Assembly (NCBI RefSeq): GCF_022014495.1
Contig: NZ_JAKLSQ010000010.1
Span: forward strand, 1-64,000
DNA length: 64,000 nt
Reading direction: 5' to 3'
Origin: Sandaracinobacteroides sayramensis
GTDB taxonomy: Bacteria > Pseudomonadota > Alphaproteobacteria > Sphingomonadales > Sphingomonadaceae
Shown here: piece after piece, positions 54,727-62,931 of the stretch
Layout: each line of letters begins with the position of its first letter
How positions within the stretch are numbered: position 1 is the first letter of the stretch
Notes under the pieces: generated by a model
Seen by the model: the letters and a program-made list of their open reading frames with translations, nothing else
Told to the model about the DNA's origin: nothing
The model's database searches: none
Translations under genes and position numbers: made by a program

Positions 54727-56123
54727 TGCGGATTGCAGCAATAGGACTTCTGGCGGCCCTGCTGGCGGGCTGCGCGACAACGGGCGGCGGCCAGACCTCG
54801 GCGACGAGCACGCCGCCGAGCCCGAGCCTGCCGGGCGGAAGCCCGGACGCCGAGGCCGCGGTCGCCTCCACCTACCGGGCCTGGCCCGGGGTGCCGACGG
54901 TGATCCGCAACGTCACCATCTACGACGGCAAGGGCGGGCGCATCGACAATGGCGCGGTGCGCTTCGAGGGCGGCAAGCTGGCCGCTGTCGGCAGGAGCGT
55001 GGACGAGGCCGGCGCCACGGTGATCGACGGGGCCGGCAAATGGGTGACGCCCGGAATCATCGACATCCATTCGCATCTGGGCGACTACCCCTCGCCCGGC
55101 GTGCCGGCGCATTCGGACGGCAATGAGATCACCGGCCCGGTCCGCCCGGAAGTGTGGGCGATCCATTCCGTCTGGCCGCAGGATCCGGGCTTCGGCCGGG
55201 CGCTGGCGGGTGGGGTGACGGTGCTGCATGTGCTGCCCGGTTCCGCCAACCTGTTCGGCGGGCGGGGCGCGACGCTGAAGAATGTCTATGGCCGCACCGC
55301 GCAGGACATGCTGATGCCGGGCGCGCCCTGGAGCCTGAAGATGGCCTGTGGCGAGAACCCCAAGCGGGTCTATGGCAGCCGCAACCAGATGCCGGGCACG
55401 CGGATGGGCAATGTCGCCATGACGCGGCAGACCTGGGCCAATGCCCGCGACTATCAGGCGAAGCTGAAGACGGCGAAGGGGCCGCAGAAGCGCGACATGC
55501 AGATGGAGACGCTGGCGGGCGTGCTGGACGGGAAGATACTGGTGCAGCACCATTGCTACCGCGCCGATGAGATGGCGAATATCATCCAGCTTTCCAAGGA
55601 GTTCGGCTATAAGGTGACGGCGTTCCACCATGCGGTGGAAGCCTATAAGATCAACGATCTGCTGAAGGCGGAAGGCATTTGCGCTGCCCTGTGGGCCGAC
55701 TGGTGGGGCTTCAAGATGGAAAGCTATGACGGGATCCAGGAAAATCTGCCCTTCATGCACGCGGCCGGCGGCTGCGCCATCACCCACAGCGACGACGCCG
55801 ACGGCATCCAGCGGTTGAATCAGGAAACGGCCAAGGCGCTGGGCCATGGCCGCAGGATGGGCCTGGAGATCAGGGACGAGGAAGCCTGGACCTGGCTGGC
55901 GATCAACCCGGCGAAGGCGCTGGGGATCGCCGACAAGGTGGGCAGCCTGGAACCGGGCAAGCAGGCGGATGTGGTGCTTTGGAACGGCGATCCGCTTTCC
56001 GTCTATTCCCGGCCCGAGAAGGTCTGGGTGGATGGGGCGCTGCTTTACGACACCAACGATCCGAAACGCCGCCCGGTGAGCGACTTCGAACTGGGCCAGC
56101 CGGGTGAGGGAGACCGCAAATGA
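54726..56123 (+). CDS. Amidohydrolase family lipoprotein
   Basis: A 465-residue exported metal-dependent hydrolase with lipobox LLAGC (cysteine about 16). The metal motif is in GIIDIHSHLGDYPSPG (HxH at about residue 115-117). HHCYRADEM, VTAFHHAVEAYK, and HSDDADGIQRLN in the usual aspartate position follow. This type is found beside peptide transporters and may cleave peptides or related amides. It overlaps both neighbours (TGATG before, ATGA after), forming a tightly coupled three-gene set. Confidence 0.88.
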   Translation: MRIAAIGLLAALLAGCATTGGGQTSATSTPPSPSLPGGSPDAEAAVASTYRAWPGVPTVIRNVTIYDGKGGRIDNGAVRFEGGKLAAVGRSVDEAGATVIDGAGKWVTPGIIDIHSHLGDYPSPGVPAHSDGNEITGPVRPEVWAIHSVWPQDPGFGRALAGGVTVLHVLPGSANLFGGRGATLKNVYGRTAQDMLMPGAPWSLKMACGENPKRVYGSRNQMPGTRMGNVAMTRQTWANARDYQAKLKTAKGPQKRDMQMETLAGVLDGKILVQHHCYRADEMANIIQLSKEFGYKVTAFHHAVEAYKINDLLKAEGICAALWADWWGFKMESYDGIQENLPFMHAAGGCAITHSDDADGIQRLNQETAKALGHGRRMGLEIRDEEAWTWLAINPAKALGIADKVGSLEPGKQADVVLWNGDPLSVYSRPEKVWVDGALLYDTNDPKRRPVSDFELGQPGEGDRK

Positions 56124-57424
56124 GGAAGCTTCTTCTGGCCCTGCTGCTGGCGGCGTCTTCTCAGGCGGTGGCGCAGCAGGAACGCATCGCCATTACTGGC
56201 GGCAAGGTCGTCACCAACGGTGGCGCGCCGATCGAGGGGGGCGTTGTGCTGATCTCCGGCGGCTCGGTGGAGCGAGTGGGGCCGGCCGGCACCGCCGTGC
56301 CCGCCGGCTACCGGGTGATCGACGCCAATGGCAAATGGGTGACACCGGGCATCATCGCCGGGCTGAGCCAGTTCGGCGCGGTGGAGGTGAGCGGCGTCAG
56401 CAGCTCCAACGACCTGTCCGCCCGCCAGTCGCCGGCGACCGCCGCGCTGATGCTGGAGGGGGCCTTCAACCCCAATGAGACCTCCATCCCGGTGGGGCGG
56501 ATCGAAGGGGTGACGGCGGCGATCGTCGGCCCGTCTCCGGGGCGCTCGCTGTTCGCGGGGCAGGGCTATGTGCTGTCTCTGGCGGACGGGACGACCGAGC
56601 CCCTGAGGCCGCGCGCGTTCCAGTATCTGGTCTATGGCGAGCGGGGGGCGAGCCTTGCGGGCGGCTCGCGGCCGGCCGCCTGGATCGAGATCACCAACGC
56701 GCTGGAGGAAGCGCAGCGCCTGCTGAAGGGCGGGGCGCCCAGCCGTGACCAGAGCCGCGACCTGCGGCTGGCGCCGGAGGATGCGCAGGCGCTGACGCTG
56801 GTGCTGCGCGGGGCGCAGCCTCTGCTGGTGCGCGCCGAGCGCGCGTCGGACATAAGGCAGGTTCTGAAGCTGCCGCGCATGTATCCGGGCATCCGGCTGG
56901 TGCTGGTGTCGGCGAACGAAGGCTGGCTGGTGGCGGACGAGATCGCCCGCGCCGGCGTGCCGGTGATCACGCTGGGCATGAACAACCGGCCGGACAGCTT
57001 CGAGGCGATCGGCTCCACCATGTCGAACGTCGGCCGGCTGGCGGCGGCGGGGGTGAAGGTGGCGCTGGGCGTTCCCGACCTCGACGTTTCGTTCCAGCCG
57101 CGCAACCTGCCGCATTACGCCGGCAACATGGTGGCGCAGGCGCGGCTTCCCGGCGGCGTCGGGCTGAGCTGGGATCAGGCCTTCGCCGCGATCTCGCGCA
57201 CGCCGGCCGAGATCTTCGGGCTTTCCGATATGGGGGTGCTGAAGCCGGGGGCGGCGGCCGATGTCGTCGTCTGGTCCGGCGATCCGCTGGAGCTTACGAC
57301 CCATGCGGAGCAGGTGATCATCCGCGGCGTGCCGCAGAGCCTGGAGAGCCGGCAGACGCAACTGGCGCGGCGCTACCAGCCGGGGCGGGAGCGGACGCAA
57401 CTGCCGGAGGCGTACAGCCGCTAG
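56120..57424 (+). CDS. Amidohydrolase-like protein lacking the metal HxH motif
   Basis: A 434-residue exported protein with a signal peptide (MRKLLLALLLAASSQAVAQ). Its fold matches the amidohydrolase family: beta-sandwich start (IAITGGKVVTNGGAPIEGG), VTPGIIAGLSQFGAVEVSG, and the C-terminal ADVVVWSGDPLELTTHAEQV. Where active members have D-x-H-x-H, this one has AGLSQFG, so one metal-binding pair is absent and a normal active site is unlikely. It probably serves as a partner of the preceding active enzyme, with which it shares a four-base overlap. That role is inferred. Confidence 0.85.
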   Translation: MRKLLLALLLAASSQAVAQQERIAITGGKVVTNGGAPIEGGVVLISGGSVERVGPAGTAVPAGYRVIDANGKWVTPGIIAGLSQFGAVEVSGVSSSNDLSARQSPATAALMLEGAFNPNETSIPVGRIEGVTAAIVGPSPGRSLFAGQGYVLSLADGTTEPLRPRAFQYLVYGERGASLAGGSRPAAWIEITNALEEAQRLLKGGAPSRDQSRDLRLAPEDAQALTLVLRGAQPLLVRAERASDIRQVLKLPRMYPGIRLVLVSANEGWLVADEIARAGVPVITLGMNNRPDSFEAIGSTMSNVGRLAAAGVKVALGVPDLDVSFQPRNLPHYAGNMVAQARLPGGVGLSWDQAFAAISRTPAEIFGLSDMGVLKPGAAADVVVWSGDPLELTTHAEQVIIRGVPQSLESRQTQLARRYQPGRERTQLPEAYSR

Positions 57425-57495
57425 CGAGGGTAAGGGCGCGCGTCATGTCGGTGATCCTGGCGGCTGTTTCCGCCTTCTTGCTGAGGAATCTGGGC

Positions 57496-58188
57496 ATGAC
57501 CGTGTCTTTTCTGCTGCTGCTGGCGGCCTTCGTGCTGACCCATATCGGCCTTGCCACTCCGTTCGCGCGGGACCGGCTGGTGGCGCGGCTGGGGGAGAAG
57601 GGGTTCCTGGGGGTTTATTCCCTGGTCTCCCTGCTGCTGCTGGGCGGCGCCATCTTCGCCTATCGGCAGCTCGACCCCTATCCTGTCTGGGCGGCGCCGG
57701 GCTGGGCCTGGCTGTTTTCCTCGGCGCTGATGCTGGGGGCCTCGATCCTGTTCGTCGGCTCGCTGACGCCGGCCAACAAGGGGCTGGCCGGGGTGCCGGT
57801 GGACGAGCGGCCGGCGAGCGGCGTGCTGCGGATCACCCGGCATCCGATGATGTGGGCGTTCGCCATCTGGGCCATCGTCCACGCCTGGATGTCGGGCAGC
57901 CTGCCGACCGTGGTGCTGGCGTTCGGGATCGGCGCGCTGGCGCTGATCGGCGCGGCGCATCAGGATGTGAAAAAGCGCAGGCTGCTGGGGGGCAACTGGG
58001 TGCGCTATGAACGGCAGACGAGCTATTGGCCCTTAGGCGCGCAATTCTCCGGCCGGCAGCCGTGGAGCGCCTTGTGGCCGGGGGCGGTGCCGGTGCTGGG
58101 CGGCGCGTTGCTCTGGGGGTTGGCCACCTTCGTGCACCCGATGCTGATGCGGGCGCCGGCGGTGCCGCCCTGGGGCGCGCTGGCCTGA
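57496..58188 (+). CDS. NnrU family membrane protein
   Basis: A 230-residue membrane protein with five or six helices, of the NnrU/MAPEG-like isoprenylcysteine methyltransferase group. Distinct segments are LLLAAFVLTHIGLATPFARD, GFLGVYSLVSLLLLGGAIFA and ITRHPMMWAFAIWAIVH. NnrU was named from denitrification gene regulation, but many homologues are in non-denitrifiers, so no such role is implied. The ATG at 57496 gives the usual membrane start; the ATG at 57445 would add 17 residues. Confidence 0.8.
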   Translation: MTVSFLLLLAAFVLTHIGLATPFARDRLVARLGEKGFLGVYSLVSLLLLGGAIFAYRQLDPYPVWAAPGWAWLFSSALMLGASILFVGSLTPANKGLAGVPVDERPASGVLRITRHPMMWAFAIWAIVHAWMSGSLPTVVLAFGIGALALIGAAHQDVKKRRLLGGNWVRYERQTSYWPLGAQFSGRQPWSALWPGAVPVLGGALLWGLATFVHPMLMRAPAVPPWGALA

Positions 58189-58209
58189 GCCGTTCGGGGA
58201 GGAAGGCTT

Positions 58210-59010
58210 ATGGGTTTCGAGGCAAAGAGGGTGTGGATCACCGGGGCTTCGTCCGGGATCGGGGCGGCGCTGGCGCGGGCTTTCGGTGGCGCGGGGGCGA
58301 GGGTAATCCTTTCCGGGCGGGACCGGGAGGCTTTGGCGCGGGTGGCGGCCGGCGTGCCGGACGCGCGAATCCTGCCCTTCGAAGTGACCGACCATGCGGC
58401 GCTTCCGGGGATCGTCGCCGAGGCGGGCCCCGTGGACATGCTGATCCTGAACGCCGGCATCTCGCAGCGGGGGCTGGCCGAGGACACGGTGATGGATGTC
58501 TACCGCACCATCATGGAGGTGGATTATTTCGCGCCCGTCGCGCTGGCGAAGCTGGTGCTGCCGCAGATGCTGGAGCGGGGCTCCGGGCATCTGGCGGTGA
58601 CGGCGAGCGTGGCGGGGAAGTTCGGCTCTCCGCAACGCACCGGCTATTGCGGCGCCAAGCATGCGGTGATGGGCTTCTTCGACGCCCTGCGCACGGAAGT
58701 GGAATTTCGCGGCGTGAAGGTGACGACGATCGTGCCGGGCTTCGTGCGGACCGAGATCGCCGCCCGGGCGCTGACCGCCGACGGCAGCGCGAAGGGCGAG
58801 GGGCAGGACGATGTGAACGGCGGGATCAGCGCCGGGGAGGCGGCCGAGATCATCCTGGCCGGCTTCGAGAAGGGCTTGCGCGAGATCGATGTGGGGGCCG
58901 CCGGCGGGCCGGAAATGGCGTTGCTGCAACTGAAGCGGCAGGACCCGGAGCGGCTGTTCGATCTGATGGGGCAGATGGGCGAGGGCGTCGTCCGTCAGTT
59001 CAAGGGGTAG
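58210..59010 (+). CDS. SDR family oxidoreductase
   Basis: A 266-residue short-chain dehydrogenase. The cofactor loop is WITGASSGIGAALARAF (about 9-25), with NAG in LILNAGISQRG, the catalytic serine in VTASVAGKFG and YCGAK at the active tyrosine/lysine (YxxxK). The GRD after the second strand suggests NADP preference. The sequence resembles classical membrane-proximal reductases such as the DHRS7 type, but the substrate is unknown. A GGAGGAA site precedes the start. It follows the NnrU gene by 21 bp. Confidence 0.88.
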   Translation: MGFEAKRVWITGASSGIGAALARAFGGAGARVILSGRDREALARVAAGVPDARILPFEVTDHAALPGIVAEAGPVDMLILNAGISQRGLAEDTVMDVYRTIMEVDYFAPVALAKLVLPQMLERGSGHLAVTASVAGKFGSPQRTGYCGAKHAVMGFFDALRTEVEFRGVKVTTIVPGFVRTEIAARALTADGSAKGEGQDDVNGGISAGEAAEIILAGFEKGLREIDVGAAGGPEMALLQLKRQDPERLFDLMGQMGEGVVRQFKG

Positions 59011-59093
59011 CGCCGGCCGCTTTGATTGCGGTCAGGTGGCGAAAATGTTGCAAAAGGGATGCGCGCGGCGTCTTCCTGTGGCAGGGGGGCGGC

Positions 59094-60410
59094 GTGACCG
59101 ATGCGCGCGCGACCCTTCTGGCCGTGGTGGCGGGGCTTGGCCTGGCGGCAGGCATCGCCCTTGTCGGCGCGGATATTGCCGGCCCGGATATTTCCGCCTG
59201 GCTGTGGGCGCCGTTTCTTCTGACTGTCATTTTCCTCGTCTATCTGCTTGGGAACAGGCAACCGGATGGCGATGGGGGTGACGTGCCGCTGAGGCTCAGG
59301 CCACTGCAGATTCCGCCCGAGGGCGCAGACCTGATCCGCCTTTCCGCCCTGGAATATCCCGCGCTGGTGGTTTCCGCCGACTGGCAGGTGCTGGCCGCCA
59401 ACGAAGGCGCGATGGAACTGTTCGGCCAGCGCGTGGTCGGCACCGACCTGCGCCAGACGATCCGCCACCCGGTGGTGATCGACGCCGTGCGGCTGGGGAT
59501 CGCCGGGCAGGAGCCGGCGGCGCGCGAAGTGACGACGCTGGGCGCGCGCGACGGGGCCTTCCGGGTGCGGGTGGTCTCGCTGGACCGGCAGCGGCTGCTG
59601 CTGAGCTTCGCCGACATCACCCAGGCGCGGCTGACCGAGCGGATGCGGGTGGATTTCGTCGCCAACGCCAGCCACGAACTGCGCACGCCGCTGGCCAATA
59701 TCTCCGGCTTCATCGAGACGCTGCTGGGGCCGGCAGCCGAGGACGAGCCGGCGCGGCGGCGGTTCCTGGATATCATGGGTCGCGAGGCGGCGCGCATGTC
59801 GCGGCTGATCGACGATCTGTTGAGCCTGAGCCGCATCGAGCTCGACAAATATGTGCGGCCGCAGACGCGGCTGGAACTGCCGCCGCTGCTGACGGACGTG
59901 GGCAAGACGCTGGCGATGCGGCTGGAGGCCGACGGGCGCAAGCTGGTGCTGGAAGTGGAGCCGAACCTGCCGCAGGTGGTGGCCGACCGCGACCAGATCT
60001 TGCAGGTGCTGCACAATCTCATCTCCAACGCCTTGAAATATGGGCATTCCGGGACGCCGGTGATGGTTTCCGCCGTGCTGGAGAAGCCGGCGCGCGGCGA
60101 GGAGATGGTGCGAGTTTCGGTCCGCGACGAAGGCGATGGAATTGCGCCCGAGCATCTGCCGCGGTTGACCGAGCGCTTCTACCGCATCGACACCGGCCGC
60201 TCGCGCTCCATGGGCGGCACCGGGCTGGGGCTGGCGATCGTCAAGCATATCGTCGAGCGGCACCGCGGGCGGCTGGAGATTTCCAGCCGGCAGGGCGAGG
60301 GGACGGTGGTGTCGTTCACGCTTCCGGTGATGGCGCCGGCGCTGAAGCCGGCGGAGGAAGCGGAGGCGCCGGAGGGTGTGTCACAAAATAGAAATGCTTC
60401 TGTAACATAA
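59094..60410 (+). CDS. phoR: Phosphate regulon sensor histidine kinase PhoR
   Basis: A 438-residue membrane histidine kinase that senses phosphate limitation through the Pst system and phosphorylates PhoB. Two short helices (LLAVVAGLGLAAGIALVG, LWAPFLLTVIFLVYLLG) anchor it. A PAS-like domain follows (about 85-180). His194 is in VANASHELRTPLANI; the ATPase has NLISNALKYG, VRDEGDGI and GGTGLGLAIVKHI. The GTG at 59094 follows AGGGGGGC. Its last ten codons, VSQNRNASVT-stop, are unusually AT-rich because they overlap a candidate PhoB site. pstS follows. Confidence 0.9.
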   Translation: MTDARATLLAVVAGLGLAAGIALVGADIAGPDISAWLWAPFLLTVIFLVYLLGNRQPDGDGGDVPLRLRPLQIPPEGADLIRLSALEYPALVVSADWQVLAANEGAMELFGQRVVGTDLRQTIRHPVVIDAVRLGIAGQEPAAREVTTLGARDGAFRVRVVSLDRQRLLLSFADITQARLTERMRVDFVANASHELRTPLANISGFIETLLGPAAEDEPARRRFLDIMGREAARMSRLIDDLLSLSRIELDKYVRPQTRLELPPLLTDVGKTLAMRLEADGRKLVLEVEPNLPQVVADRDQILQVLHNLISNALKYGHSGTPVMVSAVLEKPARGEEMVRVSVRDEGDGIAPEHLPRLTERFYRIDTGRSRSMGGTGLGLAIVKHIVERHRGRLEISSRQGEGTVVSFTLPVMAPALKPAEEAEAPEGVSQNRNASVT

Positions 60411-60433
60411 GCCTTGCCGTCGAGACATAAAAT
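60379..60433 (+). promoter_or_regulatory. Candidate PhoB binding sites (Pho box) before pstS
   Basis: Three AT-rich 11-mers occur at an exact 22-bp period: TGTCACAAAAT (60379-60389), TGTAACATAAG (60401-60411) and AGACATAAAAT (60423-60433). The TGTCA/TGTAA-xAxAA pattern resembles PhoB half sites, which normally repeat every 11 bp; here every second turn matches. The cluster begins within the phoR coding end and lies 64-118 bp ahead of the pstS start, where a phosphate-starvation promoter is expected. Confidence 0.55.
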
Positions 60434-60496
60434 GCATCGACGGGCGGCCGGGTTCCGGTGTGCCTTTGTTCAATCCGTTGAAACGGCAGGTATTCG

Positions 60497-61540
60497 TTGA
60501 ACCGGCAAGCCAGGCTCCGCTGCACAGCTCTGCTCGCTGCGACGCTGTTCGCGCTGGTTTCCTGCGCCGATTCGCGGACCCAGATCCGCATCGTCGGATC
60601 CTCCACCGTCTTTCCCTTCACGACGGCGGTCGCCGAGAATTTCAGCCGCAACAATCCCGAATATCTGGCCCCCATCGTGGAGGCGACCGGCACCGGCGGC
60701 GGGATCAAGCTGTTCTGCGCCGGCCTCGGCTCGCGCTTTCCCGATGTGGTGAACGCGTCGCGGCGGATGAAGGCGAGCGAGCTTCGGGACTGCGCTAGGA
60801 ATGGCGCGGTGCATGTGGTGGAAATTCAGGTGGGGATCGACGGCGTGGTGCTGGCGCAGGGGAAGGGCGGCGCGGCCTTCGACCTGAGCCTGCGCGATGT
60901 CTATGCCGCGCTGGCCGCCGAGCCATTTGGGCGGCCGCAGACGGCGAAGACCTGGAAGGATGTGAACCCGGCGCTGCCGGCCGTCCGCATCGAGGTGATC
61001 GGGCCGCCGCCGACGTCGGGCACGCGCGACGCCTTCAACGAGCTCTACATGGAGCCGGGGTGCGACACCGATCCGGCGATGCGGGAGCTGAAGAAGGCGG
61101 ATTCCGCCCGCCACAAGACGGTCTGCAACAAGATCCGCGAGGACGGCGCCTATGTGGAAGCCGGCGAGAACGACAATCTGATCGTGCAGAAGCTGGCGGC
61201 CAATCCGCAGTCGGTGGGGGTGCTGGGCTTTTCGTTCCTGGAGCGGAACCTCGACACCATCCGCGACGTGCCGATCGACGGGGTGATGGCGAGCTATGAG
61301 ACGATCTCCGACTTCACCTATCCGGCGGCGCGGCCGCTGTTCATCTATGTGAAGGCGCAGCATGTGAAGGCCATCCGGGGCCTGCGCGAATTCCTGGACG
61401 AATATACGAGCGAGCGGGCCTGGGGGCCGGGCGGCTATCTGCAGCGGCGCGGGCTGGTGCCCTCGCCGGACTCCGTGCGCGAGGCGAACCGGGCGCGGGC
61501 GGAGACGCTGGCGCCGCTGGCGGCGGAGGAACTGGCATGA
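60497..61540 (+). CDS. pstS: Phosphate ABC transporter substrate-binding protein PstS
   Basis: A 347-residue phosphate-binding protein, probably a lipoprotein (LFALVSC, cysteine about 23) anchored in the periplasm. Phosphate-binding segments are IRIVGSSTVFPFTTAVAENF near the start, EATGTGGGIKLFCAG, NASRRMKASE and PPTSGTRDAFNELYM. The start is a TTG at 60497, with CAGG seven bases upstream. Its stop overlaps pstC (ATGA). It has two extra cysteines (about residues 190 and 212) that could form a disulfide. Confidence 0.9.
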   Translation: MNRQARLRCTALLAATLFALVSCADSRTQIRIVGSSTVFPFTTAVAENFSRNNPEYLAPIVEATGTGGGIKLFCAGLGSRFPDVVNASRRMKASELRDCARNGAVHVVEIQVGIDGVVLAQGKGGAAFDLSLRDVYAALAAEPFGRPQTAKTWKDVNPALPAVRIEVIGPPPTSGTRDAFNELYMEPGCDTDPAMRELKKADSARHKTVCNKIREDGAYVEAGENDNLIVQKLAANPQSVGVLGFSFLERNLDTIRDVPIDGVMASYETISDFTYPAARPLFIYVKAQHVKAIRGLREFLDEYTSERAWGPGGYLQRRGLVPSPDSVREANRARAETLAPLAAEELA

Positions 61541-62931
61541 GCCTTTGGGCCGTGCTGCTGGCGGTGCTGGCGCTGGGCGCGCTCGGCTTCTGGCTGGGGC
61601 GGCGCCGGGCGCTGGGCTTCGTGGCGCAGGCGGGCAGCGAGGTGGGCGCGGTGCATTCCCGGCCGCACCAGCATGGGGTTTTCGTGGCGATCCTGTCGCT
61701 GCTGCCGGCGCTGGCGGTGATCGCCGCCTGGGCGGCGCTGGCGGGCGGGCTGGTCTCCCGCGAGGTGCTGGCGAGCCTGCCGGAGGGCGCGGTCGGGCCG
61801 AGTGATCTCGAACGCTCGGCCTTTCTGGCGGAGGTGCGCGGGCTGGTGCGCGGCGATTACGCCGCCGCCTTCAATGCGCATGCCGAGGCGGCGGCGGCCG
61901 TCTGGAAGGCATCCGCCACGCGCTACGCCATGCTGTTCGGCAGCGCGGCGCTGGCCCTGGGGGCGCTGGGGGCCTTGTGGGGCTGGAGCCGGCTGACGGC
62001 GGATTTCCGCGCCCGGACGCGGGTGGAGCGCTTCGTGATGCTGGCGCTGGTGCTGGCGTCGCTGGTGGCGATCCTGACCACTTTCGGCATCGTCGCCAGC
62101 CTATTGTTCGAGAGCTTCCGCTTCTTCCAGCTGGTGAGCCCGGTGGAATTCCTGTTCGGCACCCAATGGTCGCCGCAGACGGCGATGCGGGCCGATCAGG
62201 TGGGCTCTTCCGGCGCCTTCGGGGCGGTGCCGCTGTTCTGGGGCACGGTGTTCATCGGCGCCATCATCGCCATGCTCGTCGCCATTCCGCTGGGGCTGAT
62301 GACGGCGATCTACCTGACGCAATATGCCGCGCCCGGCGTGCGCAAGGTGGCGAAGCCGGTGCTGGAAGTGCTGGCCGGGGTTCCGACCGTGGTCTACGGC
62401 TTCTTCGCGGCGCTGACGGTGGCGCCCGCCGTGCGCGACTTCGCGCTTTCGATCGGCATTTCCAACGCCAGTTCGGAGTCGGCGCTGGCCGCCGGGCTGG
62501 TGATGGGGGTGATGATCATTCCCTTCGTCTCCTCGATGGCGGACGATGCGCTGACGGCGGTGCCGCGCTCCATGCGGGACGGCAGCCTGGCGATGGGGGC
62601 CACCCCTTCGGAAACCATCCGCAAGGTGCTGATCCCGGCGGCGCTGCCCGGGATCGTCGGCGGCGTGCTGCTGGCGGTTTCGCGGGCCATCGGCGAGACG
62701 ATGATCGTGGTGATGGCCGCCGGGCTGGCGGCGCGGCTGACCGCCAACCCCTTCGACAGCGTGACGACGGTGACGGCGCAGATCGTGGCGCTGCTGACCG
62801 GCGACCAGGAGTTCGACAGCGCCAAGACGCTTTCGGCCTTCGCGCTGGGGCTGGTGCTGTTCCTGGTGACGCTGGCGCTGAACGTCTACGCGCTGGCCGT
62901 GGTGAAGAAATATCGGGAGGCCTATGACTGA
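61537..62931 (+). CDS. pstC: Phosphate ABC transporter permease PstC
   Basis: A 464-residue permease forming the channel with PstA. An N-terminal helix and periplasmic/amphipathic section (about 1-160) are longer than in E. coli PstC (319). The transport core begins around residue 200 (FLFGTQWSPQTAM) and contains the EAA-type loop DALTAVPRSMRDGSLAMGAT. The C-terminal helices end KKYREAYD. The start overlaps pstS by four bases, and its stop lies within the first codons of pstA. Confidence 0.92.
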   Translation: MSLWAVLLAVLALGALGFWLGRRRALGFVAQAGSEVGAVHSRPHQHGVFVAILSLLPALAVIAAWAALAGGLVSREVLASLPEGAVGPSDLERSAFLAEVRGLVRGDYAAAFNAHAEAAAAVWKASATRYAMLFGSAALALGALGALWGWSRLTADFRARTRVERFVMLALVLASLVAILTTFGIVASLLFESFRFFQLVSPVEFLFGTQWSPQTAMRADQVGSSGAFGAVPLFWGTVFIGAIIAMLVAIPLGLMTAIYLTQYAAPGVRKVAKPVLEVLAGVPTVVYGFFAALTVAPAVRDFALSIGISNASSESALAAGLVMGVMIIPFVSSMADDALTAVPRSMRDGSLAMGATPSETIRKVLIPAALPGIVGGVLLAVSRAIGETMIVVMAAGLAARLTANPFDSVTTVTAQIVALLTGDQEFDSAKTLSAFALGLVLFLVTLALNVYALAVVKKYREAYD

